Notes under the pieces: generated by a model
The model's input: the letters and a program-made list of their open reading frames with translations, nothing else
Told to the model about the DNA's origin: nothing
Database searches by the model: none
Part shown: positions 13,401 through 24,150 of the stretch, one piece after another
How positions within the stretch are numbered: the first letter of the stretch is position 1
Layout of the letters: each line of letters starts with the position of its first letter
Position numbers and translations under genes: made by a program
NCBI GenBank assembly: GCA_964035575.1
Contig: OZ037910.1
Span: 620,001 to 684,000, forward strand
Origin: Rhynchopus sp. YZ270_cl-10
Taxonomy: Eukaryota; Euglenozoa; Diplonemea; Diplonemida; Diplonemidae
DNA length: 64,000 nucleotides
Reading direction: 5' to 3'

Positions 13401-14563
13401 TCCCTTGAGGGTAATAATTTTTGCCGGAGGGAGGGAATAAAGTATACCCTGCGGGGTATAAAATGTCTTTGCCAAAAAAAAAAAAAAAAAAATTAAGTGT
13501 ACGATGGGTCACTCAACAGCTCCCCTACCTGTAAAGGTAGGAGCCTGGGCCTTGTGACCCCAGGTGGCGTTTTACCCCATTTTTTTTTTTTTTTTTTTTG
13601 TGGGCCTTTTCTTTTTCTTTTGGCCTCTTTTTTTTTTTTTTTTTTTGACAGTGATTTTTTTGATGGGGCCACTGTCTTTTTTTTTTTTTTTTTTTTTTAT
13701 TTTTTTTGTGCCGTTTCGTTGGCGAAAGAAGATGTGTAAAGGAAGCCGTCCGACAAATGAATCGTCAGCAGTCTGAGCAGATTGTGTCCCGCATGTTGCG
13801 ATGTTGCTTACTCAGTATTACTGTGATTAAACATAGAACAAGTGACGCCGTGACGACTGTGCTGCTCACTTCCCTTTTCCGTTTGGCCTTCCCTTCCTTC
13901 ATCCCCTTCATCCCCTGCCTATTGGGGTGTATTTTTTTGGGCATTTTGGGCATTTTAAATAGTAATAAATCTGAACACTTTGTGTGCGTTAGGGAATATT
14001 CTCTCTAGCCTGTAGTGGTGTGTAAAGTGTTGGGAGGATGGGTTCAGGAAGGAATGGGGATTAATAAAAAAAAATAACAAATGGTGGGAGAGGATCTCTT
14101 TTGTTTACGAACGAAGGGGCACGAGGGGGATGGTGGGCGGGACAACAAAAACAAGGTGTCACCTCCTTCACCTCGGAAAGCCCCGTGTCCCGCATGGTAC
14201 GTCTTTTCGACCGCATGCAGTACTCCAAAAAAAGATGACAAAAGTAGAGGGGAAAAAAAAAATAGAAACTAACTGCCGGTTCTGAATAAAAAAGAAAACA
14301 ATGAAAAACAACTTTTTCGTTTATCGCTCCGCAAGCTTCTTGTGTTTGAGCTTGTGAACAAAAAATATCGTGGTTGGTTGTGTCCCGCATGTTACGTCTT
14401 TTCGACCGCATACAGTACTGCAAAAAAGTGGATTTGAAAAAAAAAAAAAAAATGGGGGGTGGGGATTCAGGGGAAGACGCACAGAAAATATTGTACAACA
14501 AAGGAAATGGAACAAAAGCAAACAAATCATAGATGAACGTGCCTCTCGTGCGTGCGCACACAC

Positions 14564-14595
<32 letters not shown>

Positions 14596-14668
14596 CACCT
14601 TTGCTGTGACAGGAGAAGTTGGACTCGAAGCTCCAGAATTATATTCCAAAAAAAAGGGAAAAAAAAGT
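13401..14668. other. Non-coding flank of the hAT gene, T-rich
   Basis: Homopolymer-rich, with T runs at 13579-13700 and A runs near 14440 and 14563-14591. A motif of the form gtgtcccgcatgttacgtct occurs at about 13785 (partial), 14188 and 14382, the last two followed by tttcgaccgcat. A related catgttacgtct lies at 21667 on the far side of the hAT gene. They may be subterminal transposase-binding repeats of the hAT element. I found no terminal repeat and no gene. Confidence 0.45.
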
Positions 14669-15813
14669 TCACGACGAACCAAAAAGCTGACGATGCAAGT
14701 CCATAGTCCTTTTCTGAGACGCTTGAGAACGCTTCCTCTGGTCTTCAGAATTTGTAAAATACTGTGGGTACAGCTCACAGTGGTTCACTGCCACAAAGAC
14801 TGTATCATCAGCTTTTGTGGAAGTCAGTGAAGCGCGTTGCTTGCAGAGGATGGATTTTAACTTTTTAAAATGCCTCTCCACTGTTGCCTCACTATGCGAA
14901 CTCGCTCCCAGAGCGCGCGCGAAGGTCGCCAGAACTCCGTCTCTCCAACGCAGCTGCCAGTACTCATCGTACGACTGGTCACGACTAGCAGGCGGAGTTG
15001 TCAGGTGACCACACATGCTCTGGTAGATCTTCTCAGCGATTTCATCCACGCTCTGGTCATCCTCTTCCACGAGCCCGCGTGACTTCGCGTACATCACGGC
15101 GTACTTCTCAGCAATGTCCAGCCGCGTCTCCGTTTGCTCGTGAGTCCACTTCCTCCGGTTGGCGTGGTTGGCGGGGTCGAGCAACTCAAAAACCTTCACG
15201 CCATCATACGCAAAGTTTTTCGCCATGCGCTTTTCGAACACCTCCAACACCTGCTTTGCGTCCTCTTTCTGTTCTTCAGTCAGGTTTTCGTCGTCTGCAG
15301 CTACCTTCAGGTCCGCGCTCAGCGTTCTCATTTCAACGGCAAAATGCACGAAACTGCTGGACGATTTCTGCAGTCTGTCTGTCGCGAACACTACCGCGCT
15401 GGCCATGTGCACAAACACCATGGACTCGTAATGACATTACGCGCGTCATGACGAGGTAATTACGAGTGCCTTGACGAGGGCACCCCCTCGTAATTACGAG
15501 GGGGTGCCCTCGTCATGACGAGGTAATTACGAGGGCACCCCCTCGTAATTACCACGTCACGACGTCGTCATGACGTGGGCACCCACGACAAGGCGATTTT
15601 TGACCAATAAAAAAAAAATTTTTTTTTCCAAAAATCGGGCGTGGTAGGTCATAAAGTGGCCCAAAAAATCCAAAGAAAACCTCAGATTGACCAAATGGTG
15701 AAAAAAATTGTCAAGTCAAATTTCAGCCAAAATACGGTCATTAGACCCCACAGATGCTTAAAAGTGCCAAATTTTGCTTTTAATGGCCTCAAATCATCGA
15801 AATTAGCCCTACA

Positions 15814-16220
15814 CAGTGCTACCAACGCGACAAGAGATTCTAGTCGCGCGACAAAGTGCCACTTGTCGCGCTGTCGCGCCCAAAAAAAATTTTTTTTTTC
15901 GACATCACAAAAATTTTCACCAAAAAAAAAAAAAAATTTTTTTTTTGGGTGTGGGCGATTTTGGAAAAAAAAATCCAAAAAAAAAAATCCAGAAAAAACC
16001 ATCGCAGACGGTACAGTAGCGACGTAAGCAAAAGCCATCATTTTTTGACCAAAATTTTGCTAAGTACCCGGAAAAAACGCGATTTTTCCTAACAAAAAAA
16101 AAAAAAAAAGTGTCTCAAAATGGAAAAAAAAATTTTTCGATTTTTGCGACAACTCATTTTGTCGCGCTGTCGCGGGTGGTTTGTCGCGAGTCGCGCGCGA
16201 CTTGTCGCGTTGGTAGCACT
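15814..16220. mobile_element. hAT-type MITE, copy 1 (tcgcgcga-word family)
   Basis: A 407-bp element with 20-bp terminal inverted repeats (CAGTGCTACCAACGCGACAA). It is flanked by a perfect 8-bp duplication, GCCCTACA (15806-15813 and 16221-16228), as expected for hAT elements. The termini are filled with cgcgaca/tgtcgcg words and an A-run/T-run block beside tgatgtcg. It is non-coding; a chance frame crosses it. Confidence 0.93.
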
Positions 16221-16320
16221 GCCCTACATAGGGGCCAAAAAAAAAATTCGAGAGTCCCTTTCCCTGGGAGGCAATAGCCAGACAATGACCACGGGAGCAC
16301 CCCTCGTAATTACGAGGGGC

Positions 16321-17260
16321 AATGCTACCAGCGCTACAAGTATCGCGCTACACGCTACAAGTAGCGCGCTACAGCGCTACTGGTAGCGCTGTAGCAAAAA
16401 ACGCCAAAAAATAGATGTCTATTTTGAGACACTTTTTTTCCAACTTTTTCCTTAGGGATTTTTCGGGCACTTAGCGAAATTTTGGTCATCAAAAGCTAGC
16501 CCCTTCCACGGTCGCTGTGGCCTCGGGACGTTTACCCAGCAAATATGTGGGTTTAAATACCAATGCTACCAGCGCTACAAGTATCGCGCTACACGCTACA
16601 AGTAGCGCGCTACAGCGCTACTGGTAGCGCTGTAGCAAAAAACGCCAAAAAATAGATGTCTATTTTGAGACACTTTTTTTCCAACTTTTTCCTTAGGGAT
16701 TTTTCGGGCACTTAGCGAAATTTTGGTCATCAAAAGCTAGCCCCTTCCACGGTCGCTGTGGCCTCGGGACGTTTACCCAGCAAATATGTGGGTTTAAATA
16801 CCAATGCTACCAGCGCTACAAGTATCGCGCTACACGCTACAAGTAGCGCGCTACAGCGCTACTGGTAGCGCTGTAGCAAAAAACGCCAAAAAATAGATGT
16901 CTATTTTGAGACACTTTTTTTCCAACTTTTTCCTTAGGGATTTTTCGGGCACTTAGCGAAATTTTGGTCATCAAAAGCTAGCCCCTTCCACGGTCGCTGT
17001 GGCCTCGGGACGTTTACCCAGCAAATATGTGGGTTTAAATACCAATGCTACCAGCGCTACAAGTATCGCGCTACACGCTACAAGTAGCGCGCTACAGCGC
17101 TACTGGTAGCGCTGTAGCAAAAAACGCCAAAAAATAGATGTCTATTTTGAGACACTTTTTTTCCAACTTTTTCCTTAGGGATTTTTCGGGCACTTAGCGA
17201 AATTTTGGTCATCAAAAGCTAGCCCCTTCCACGGTCGCTGTGGCCTCGGGACGTTTAAGT
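16321..17260. repeat. Four tandem copies of a 241-bp unit
   Basis: Unit starts lie at 16321, 16562, 16803 and 17044 and appear identical; the last is cut at gggacgttta. Each contains the gctaccagcgctacaag terminal words followed by tagatgtctattttgagaca and cacttagcgaaattttggtc. The element's own left terminal region has therefore been amplified. One unit's tail also occurs inverted at 23350-23423, continuing at 27421. Confidence 0.95.
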
Positions 17261-17692
17261 CGCCGTTAGGGCGACTTAAGTCCCTTGGCCCCAGCGCCCT
17301 ATGGGGCGCCTCCTCGTCGGGCCGTTAGGTCCCTCCGGTGGCCAGGGTTTTTCCCTGGGCTGAGAGGCTGGAAGTTCTCCGTCAGACCGGAGATGGTGTG
17401 CTTTGTGAGGCACGCTCGTCTGCACTTTGCTCGCTCGTCTGGATTTGGCTCGCTCGTCCGCCTTCCGCGAGTACTTCCGCCTTCGGCGCGTTCGTACAAC
17501 TTCGGCACGTTCGTCCGGGTTGGGGGTGGTCGAGGAGGTGGAGGAGTGAGGACTCTCGCTCTGTGTAGTTGTCGTGGTGTACGCTCATAGTGCGTCTCCT
17601 AGGAAGTGAGTAGGCACTCTTTATCTCCGTGACGCAAATGGGGATGCTGGTGCCTTGTACCAAGGTAGACACTCGACTGCGCGCCCCATGGT
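17261..17692. other. GC-rich internal segment of the 2.58-kb element
   Basis: Starts with a small palindrome (aagtcgccgttagggcgactt), then GC-rich sequence with gctcgctcgtc and ttcggcgcgttcgt words. Open frames are short and compositionally odd. No recognisable gene. Confidence 0.4.
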
Positions 17693-18036
17693 ACGATGTT
17701 ATGATGTTATGATGTTATGATGTTATGATGTTATGATGTTATGATGTTATGATGTTATGATGTTATGATGTTATGATGTTATGATGTTATGATGTTATGA
17801 TGTTATGATGTTATGATGTTATGATGTTATGATGTTATGATGTTATGATGTTATGATGTTATGATGTTATGATGTTATGATGTTATGATGTTATGATGTT
17901 ATGATGTTATGATGTTATGATGTTATGATGTTATGATGTTATGATGGTAAGATGGTGAGATGGTGAGATGGTGAGATGGTGAGATGGTGAGATGGTGAGA
18001 TGGTACAATGGTACAATGGTAAGATGGTCAGCATCC
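17693..18036. repeat. 8-bp microsatellite (tatgatgt)n and (gatggtga)n
   Basis: About 31 copies of tatgatgt pass into about seven copies of gatggtga and gatggtac variants. This is a simple tandem repeat inside the 16320-18901 element. Confidence 0.95.
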
Positions 18037-18186
18037 CTGCTTGACAACTTGGTAGAGCAGTCACCTTGGGAGGGAGTGGTCGACGATGGTTGATGTAGGT
18101 CTTGTCCTGGTCGACCCTATGGCGGGTGGTCGCCTTGCCCGTACGTTTCGTGATGGCATCAGCACTCGCCAAGCGCTTATCTTAGG

Positions 18187-18712
18187 GTATGACCAAAATG
18201 ACCGTATTTTGGCTGAAAATTTGACTTGAAAATTTTTTTCATAATTTGCCCAATCTGAGGTTTTCATTGGATTCTTCGGGCCATTTTATGAGGTACCACG
18301 GCAAATTTTGGGCGAAAAAAAAATATTTTTTTTCGTCAAAAATCGCCTTGTACAACCACTGTATTGGTGTAGGCTTGTACACAGAAGTGTGTTTTATGTA
18401 ACCACAGATGGTCAAAACACCCGATTTTTGCGTTTTTTTGCACTTTTCGGTGCCCGAAGACCCAAGTTAGGGGGCGAAATTTTGGCGGAAAAAAAAATTT
18501 TTTTTTTCCGATTTTTCGATTTTTTGCTAAGGTGCTGGCCCATACAAAATGGGCTTGTGTACACAAAATGACCGGGGAATAAACTCTAGATGCTCTAAAC
18601 TGCTCGTAAGTGCCTTTATTTGCATATTTGGTCCCACACAGGTCCAAAAAAAAAAAATTTTTTCCCAGAAAAAATTTTGTGATGTCGAAAAAAAAAAATT
18701 TTTTTTTTTTTG
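18187..18712 (+). repeat. Shared subterminal module (core A), copy in tagcgcgcta family
   Basis: A segment of about 520 bp that runs from gaccaaaatgaccgtatttt, through several A-run/T-run blocks, to tgatgtcg plus A/T runs. The same order of sequence occurs at 22262-22785 and 27897-29100, inverted at 34785-35535, and partly inverted at 15596-15760. Here it is followed directly by gtagcgcgctac words. Confidence 0.85.
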
Positions 18713-21022
18713 TAGCGCGCTACAAGTGGCTTGTAGCGCGCTACAACCCGGTTTGTAGCGCGCTACAACGTTGTAGCGCCCACGTAAACTCCCCAGCCAA
18801 AAGCGCGCTACAAAGCTACAACTACAGTAGTTGTAGCGGGTACCCTCGAAAATGGCGTTTTGTAGCGCTACAACTGGCACCTTGTAGCGCTGGTAGCACT
18901 GCGAGGGGTGCCCTCGTAATTACGAGGGCACCCCTCGTCATGACGTCGTAATGCCGTCGTCGTGACGAGGGAAACCCCACGTCATGACGTCGTCATTACG
19001 AGGGGGTGCCCGCGTCGTGACGACGTCATTGCGCGCGTAATTTCCCACGTAATTTCCCTCGTCCCTCGTCACGTAATGTCATTACGAGTCCATGGTGAAG
19101 AATACGGTGGCTCCCCAGAACTCCTCGTTTTCGCGGTCCTCTTCCAACAGGAACTCCTTCAACTGGTAGAGTCTCACCGCGCAGTCGAAGACGCTGTTCC
19201 AGCGGATCTCGGTAGGGCGAATCAGCTGCTTCACGTTATCACCCTGGTTCTCCTCGAAGCTCTTCAAGAGGTCGCGTTCCTGGTACCGCTTCAGCAGGGA
19301 GGACAGGTCCTTTTTCCATTGCCCCATCCGTGGTACCTGCATCATGTCCTTCAGCACAAGTTGGAGGGAGTGTGTGCTGCAGCGGTACACGAAGATGCCA
19401 TCGTTTTCCACATCTTCCAGCGAGGAACTGATGCACTCATCAACAAGCTCGTCAGAAGAGTCGTCCTCGCTAGTGCTGTCTTTTGCGCCGCTTGTAGTTG
19501 CGTCGTCGCCTTCGTCCGCGATATCACTGTTAGTGCCGTCGTTGTCCAATACTACCTCGCATTCCTTTAGCCACTCCGCATCCAGGCGCCGAAGCTCCCG
19601 CAACGCCTTCTGCATGCTCGAAGCATTGTCGGCGACAACACTGAACACGTAAATGTCATTACGGCGGAGTAGGGCAATGGCTTCGCGCATGGCTGCCGTC
19701 AGTTTCTTGGCATCATTGCGACCCTTTATCTCCACACTTCTCAAATAGAACGATGTGGTTCCGTCACAGATGCTAATCCCAAGAAACGTGCGTCGTGCCA
19801 CTGTTGCCCCGTCGACCATCATGTAGACGTCCTTCCCTTGCAAATACTTAAAGAGCGCCTTCTGCGTCACCTCCCTCAGTTCCCCAACCCTCGTGGACAT
19901 TTGCGCGGGGAAGATATTTGCGCCCTGCAGGTGCTCTTGTGGAAGAATGTCACGAAATATGCTACCAGTCCTCAGCCAACGAAACGGAATCCCCAGCTTG
20001 CAGAACACGAAGCAGAGTTTATCCAAGTACGTATCGAAACCATACCCGCCAGCAGGAGTAAGCGAAGCTAGTTGTGACGGTCGAGGAGTGCTAGCGGTAC
20101 TAGAAGGAAGAGGCTGTTGCTGCTGCGAACACGGCGTTGCCCTTTCACTTGGTTCATTGATGTGGGGTACAGATGCGACGGGAGAGCTCGGCGTATCAGA
20201 TGCTTCTTGGGCAGCAAGAGCCTTCTTGAGGACCTTGACGTGATTCGCGTGCGCCACCTTGTGCTGTTCCTCCATGTGTCGACGCATACTGGTTTGCACA
20301 ACTTCTGATTTACATCCCGCTGCTCTGCACAGTCCCTTAGTATCCTTACCAGCCTTCCCCTCGTTGCCCACCGGATCGAAGAAGATCCATTTCAAGTTTG
20401 AGTGCCACTCAGCAGGGTGCCACGTACTCAGAACAATATCAGGTGCAACGTAGGCTACGAAAGCAGCAACCAACACAACCGCAGTCAAATATGTTTGCCT
20501 TTCCGTGGGGACACGCACGTTGGGCAATTGTGATAAGTCGAGGCGTTGACGCTTCTGTGGCGATTTCTTGCTCTGTGCCAATGCCAACGCCGTATCCGTT
20601 ACCCCACGGGTTCTCTTGTTCCTGCTGACTGCAGGCGGGCCGTGCGCACTGCCACTAGAAGGAGGTGGCTGCGTGTAACTGGTACGCTGCTTCGGCTCCT
20701 TCACCACCACGCACCAATCAAGGGTCACGTTGGATACCTCCGTGCCGTCCTCTAAGCGAACAGTGGCCTTGTGCCCCCCGTGCACGGCGGGCTTTTTCAC
20801 AACTACCCCTTCTAGGGTTTCGAGGGGCTGGTCCGGTGCAGAGCGCGCCGACCAACGCACCACCGAATTCACCAAGGTACTTCTCGATGCGGGAGGGTAC
20901 ACCGAAGAGTCGTCGCCATTGACGTCGTCGTCGTCTTCCAGTTCCATGGGAACCGCAGTCGCAGTCGCTGGTAATATGGGTGGTGGCTTCTTGGTGACGA
21001 CAAGACTCGTCGTCGTCCCAAT

Positions 21023-21429
21023 CAGTGCTACCAACGCGACAAGAGATTCTAGTCGCGCGACAAAGTGCCACTTGTCGCGCTGTCGCGCCCAAAAAAAATT
21101 TTTTTTTTCGACATCACAAAAATTTTCACCAAAAAAAAAAAAAATTTTTTTTTTTGGGTGTGGGCGATTTTGGAAAAAAAAATCCAAAAAAAAAAATCCA
21201 GAAAAAACCATCGCAGACGGTACAGTAGCGACGTAAGCAAAAGCCATCATTTTTTGACCAAAATTTTGCTAAGTACCCGGAAAAAACGCGATTTTTCCTA
21301 ACAAAAAAAAAAAAAAAAGTGTCTCAAAATGGAAAAAAAAATTTTTCGATTTTTGCGACAACTCATTTTGTCGCGCTGTCGCGGGTGGTTTGTCGCGTGT
21401 CGCGCGCGACTTGTCGCGTTGGTAGCACT
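21023..21429. mobile_element. hAT-type MITE, copy 2
   Basis: Also 407 bp, in the same orientation as the copy at 15814-16220 and nearly identical to it. The 8-bp duplication GTCCCAAT flanks it at 21015-21022 and 21430-21437. It sits in the N-terminal part of the hAT transposase gene; cutting it out with one duplication restores a continuous frame reading LQPAIGTTTSLVV. Confidence 0.94.
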
Positions 21430-21705
21430 GTCCCAATGGCCGGTTGCAACGGGATTCGTCCTTCCAGCTCGCGCTTCTCCCCCTCAGGCGAGTCTACGTC
21501 GTAGCTCGCGTCGTACGACACGAACAAGCACTGCAAGTCGGGGCTGTACTTCGTCACCGTCCCCTCCCACACGTGCTCTTCCGAGGTACCCTTCGCAAGC
21601 CACGTGTGCAGAACTGTGCTGCCAAGCGCGTACCTCGACAGGTTTTTTTCTGACCTGTCGAAAGACATGTTACGTCTATACATATGTTGTCTGTTGTGAT
21701 GGTGT

Positions 21706-22165
21706 GGGTTACGAGGGACTTCATTCTTGAAGAAAAGGGAATATATAGAATACGACAGATTTCATTTTCCAAAGAGGGGTAGCGAAAACAACGAATGTCA
21801 ACGAATGTTCTTGAAAAATAAATCTCGAGTGCGACGGATTTCATTTTCAAAGAAAGAAAAAGTCATAGGTACAACGGACTTCATTCTTGAAAAATAAAAA
21901 GCGGGTTACGACGGACTTCATTTTTCAAAGATAAAATAACGCGTAGAATGGACTTCATTCTTGAACAATAAAAAGCGGGTTACGACGGACTTCATTTTTC
22001 AAAGATAAAATAACGCATAGAATGGACTTCATTCTTGAAAAATAAGGCCTCGGTTACGACGGACTTCATTTTTCAAAGATAAAATAACGCGTAGAATGGA
22101 CTTCATTCTTGAAAAATAAAACCTCGGTTACGACGGACTTCATTTTCCAAAGATAAAATAACGCA
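21706..22165. repeat. 74-bp minisatellite
   Basis: Repeat starts at 21905, 21979, 22053 and 22127 (gttacgacggacttcat), period exactly 74, with more degenerate copies to the left. Each unit has two half-units built on ggacttcatt. It lies just beyond the start of the hAT gene and may be its subterminal region. Confidence 0.9.
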
Positions 22166-22261
22166 TACAAGTGTTGGATGCGATGGGGCGTGGGGGGAAT
22201 TCAAAAAAGAAAAGAAAAAAACGCTGACGTCTGCCACTTCAGACTGAAGTTCAGTACACAA

Positions 22262-22937
22262 GGTATGACCAAAATAGCCGTATTTTGGTTGAAAATTTGA
22301 GTTGAAAATTTCTTCCATAATTTGCCCAATCTGAGGTTTTCATTGCATTCTTTGGGCCATTTTATGAGGTACCACGGCAAATTTTGGGCGAAAAAAAAAT
22401 TTTTTTTTTAGTCAAATATCGCCTTGTATAACCACTGTATTGGTGTAGGCTTGTACACAGAAGTGTGTTTTGTGTAACCACAGATGGTCAAAACACCCGA
22501 TTTTTGCGTTTTTTTGCATTTTTTGGTGCCCAAAAACCCAGGTCAGGGGTCGAAATTTTCTCGGAAAAAAAAAATTTTTTTTTTTGGAGATTTTTCGATT
22601 TTTTGCTAAGGCGCTGGCCCATATTAACTGTACGGGGTACACAAAATGGCCGTGTAATAAATTCTAGATGCTCAAAACATCAAAATTCTGGCTTTATTTG
22701 CATTTTTGGTCCAGCCATGAGGAAAAAAAAACATTTTTTTCCTGGGTGAAAATTTTTGTGTTGTCGAAAAAAAAATTTTTTTTTTGGTGGTCGACCACGT
22801 GGTCGACCTCATGGTCGACCCTATGGTCGACCACGTGGTCGACCACGTGGTCGACCATGAGGTCGACCCCGTGGTCGACCAGGGCTGAGGAGGTCATTTT
22901 CATGGTCGACCACGTGGTCGAGTGGTCGCCTTGGTGG
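22262..22937 (+). mobile_element. Core A module joined to gtcgac-word terminus
   Basis: Core A (22262-22785) ends in A/T runs and is followed by about 150 bp of gtggtcgaccac words to gtggtcgccttg at 22937. The word array is the reverse complement of the end near 12798-12860. No target duplication could be assigned, so the element's limits are inferred. Confidence 0.65.
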
Positions 22938-23423
22938 GATGTAACTTTGTGCCCCGATCCGTGGCTTTTTGTGCCCGACTGTCTTTTTTCACTTTTTGCC
23001 TGTAAAAACCATGTACAAGGGGTGCAGCATGGGGGCACGGGTGCACCACATAGTGCCCCACACATGTCTAGTGCACGCCAAATTGCCCTCAAATTGCCCG
23101 GAATGCCGCGCATGGGGCAATTTGGACCGTTTTGAGACCGATTTTCGCGTCCAAAAAATTTTTTTTCGGAGGGACCCTCCAAATTTCGAAGGGTCCCTTC
23201 GAAATTTCGGCGGGAGGGTACGGAAAGCCACAGGGAGGGGTACAAAAATTTTCGGGTACTTAGCAAAATTTCGCAAAAAAATCAGGTTTTTGCTTACGTA
23301 CCTACTGTACCGTCTGCGATGGTTTTTTTTGGATTTTTTTTTTTGGATTTGCTGGGTAAACGTCCCGAGGCCACAGCGACCGTGGAAGGGGCTAGCTTTC
23401 GATGGCGAAAATTTCGCTAAGTA
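22938..23423. other. Element remnants, no gene
   Basis: Holds gagggaccctcc words at 23160-23220. At 23250-23345 there is a segment shared in inverted form with the 407-bp MITEs (ctactgtaccgtctgcgatg). At 23350-23423 there is an inverted piece of the 241-bp unit (gctgggtaaacgtcccgagg). The piece is cut at 23423 by the next element and resumes at 27421. Confidence 0.6.
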
Positions 23424-23999
23424 CACTGTGGCTAGGGGTATGGGGATAGGTTCGCTGGGATAGCATATTTGGGGATAGCATATGCCATCCCCCAGGGGAT
23501 AGCATAACCTATCCCCGGGGATAGGTTATGCTATCCCCCTGGGATAGGTTATTTCAGGATAACCTATCCCCCTGGGATAGCATTTGACTGTACTTTACTA
23601 AGGATCTGCGTGCTGGGGACACAAAAATTTAGTATCCCCTCCCAGGTGCCCATTTGTCACCTTCCCACCCCTTAAAAAAATACAAAATAATGGGGGGATT
23701 CGGGTGCCCAAATAATCCTATGCACAAAAAATGAAGCGGGGGGGAAAAGGGATAAATAATTTTATTTCCCCCACCCAACAACAATGATAAAGCGTAACGA
23801 CAACAAATAAAAGCAAATAGGAATTTGTGGTTTTTGTGAGGCACTCAACGAAGTGTGCCGGCTCTGTGGAGACACGGAGCCACCAGCACTCCCCAGTCTT
23901 TTTTCCGGAAGTACCTGGAAAACTCGCGGTTGCGACCAGGCAAACGAAAAAATTCAATTACACACCAAATGTGTGCGGGAGAAAATAGAAATGCAAAAA

Positions 24000-24150
24000 A
24001 TTCCAGCTTCATCTGTGGGTGCGACGTTCTGCGGGCCTCCAGACATTAGGTGTTATAATTATTCTTGTTGCCACTCATCACCATCAGAATAACACCACAA
24101 AATGTCTGGAAGCCCGCAGAACGTCGCACCCACAGATGAAGCTGGAATTC
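24000..24150. repeat. 46-bp hairpin at the first gene of the 4.0-kb element
   Basis: 24000-24047 (ttccagcttcatctgtgggt, then gaccattaagt-free cctccagacatt) is the inverted copy of 24103-24150 (aatgtctggaagcccgcaga through gaagctggaa). The arms match almost perfectly across a spacer of about 55 bp. The right arm contains the likely ATG and first 15 codons of the downstream gene, so transcripts across both arms would be self-complementary at the 5' end. Confidence 0.88.

Larger units (their letters stand above)
16320..18901. mobile_element. hAT-type element with tagcgcgcta words and expanded left end
   Basis: The left end CAATGCTACCAGCGCTACAA and right end (reverse complement AGTGCTACCAGCGCTACAA) are inverted repeats that differ only at the third base. 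Flanks are acgagggg (16312-16319) and gcgagggg (18901-18908), a 7 of 8 match for an 8-bp hAT duplication. Inside are four tandem 241-bp units, a GC-rich stretch (17260-17690), an 8-bp microsatellite, a shared subterminal module (18187-18700) and gtagcgcgctac words (18712-18900). No transposase is present. Confidence 0.8.
15424..19089. mobile_element. Composite non-autonomous element inserted in the hAT gene (cgtaattacg-word family)
   Basis: The ends are exact inverted repeats starting ACTCGTAATGACATTACG, flanked on both sides by CCATGG (15418-15423 and 19090-19095). The target palindrome makes the duplication 6, 4 or 2 bp depending on where the element is taken to start. Terminal regions of about 170 bp consist of cgtcatgacg, cgtaattacg and gagggcacccc words. 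Removing two nested insertions (15814-16220 and 16320-18901 with their duplications) leaves an element of only about 660 bp with no coding capacity. Internal sequence at 15596-15760 is an inverted partial copy of the shared subterminal module also seen at 18187, 22262 and 27897. Confidence 0.85.
14669..21683 (-). mobile_element. hAT-superfamily transposase gene, split by two insertions
   Basis: A DNA transposase gene read right to left in three coding blocks: 21683-21438, 21014-19096 and 15417-14669. The first block has a short beta-rich region, possibly Tudor or chromo-like. The second has a BED-like zinc finger (two Cys, then RRHMEEQH), the DDE-type first Asp in MVDGAT (near 19820), the second Asp in VVADNASSM (near 19635), CSTHSLQLVLKD (near 19370) and IRWNSVFD. 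The third carries the hAT C-terminal dimerisation signature SEATVERHFKKLKSILCKQR. Both insertions leave the frame in register: the uninterrupted coding length is 2928 nt, about 975 residues, within the usual hAT range. Apart from the insertions I see no stop or frame break, so the gene was disabled recently. The family call is firm; the left and right ends of the whole transposon were not found. Confidence 0.88.

Noticed and set aside
13564-13739. Phe-rich open frames
   Set aside because: Homopolymer T tracts; no coding features.
15424-19089. Reading the 3.67-kb composite as one autonomous transposon
   Set aside because: After subtracting two clearly bounded nested insertions only about 660 bp of non-coding sequence remains.
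21060-21250. N-terminal extension MMAFAYVATVPSAMVFSGFF of the hAT transposase
   Set aside because: It is translated from the 407-bp MITE; the same frame appears in the copy at 15814-16220, and the true upstream exon sequence lies beyond 21438.
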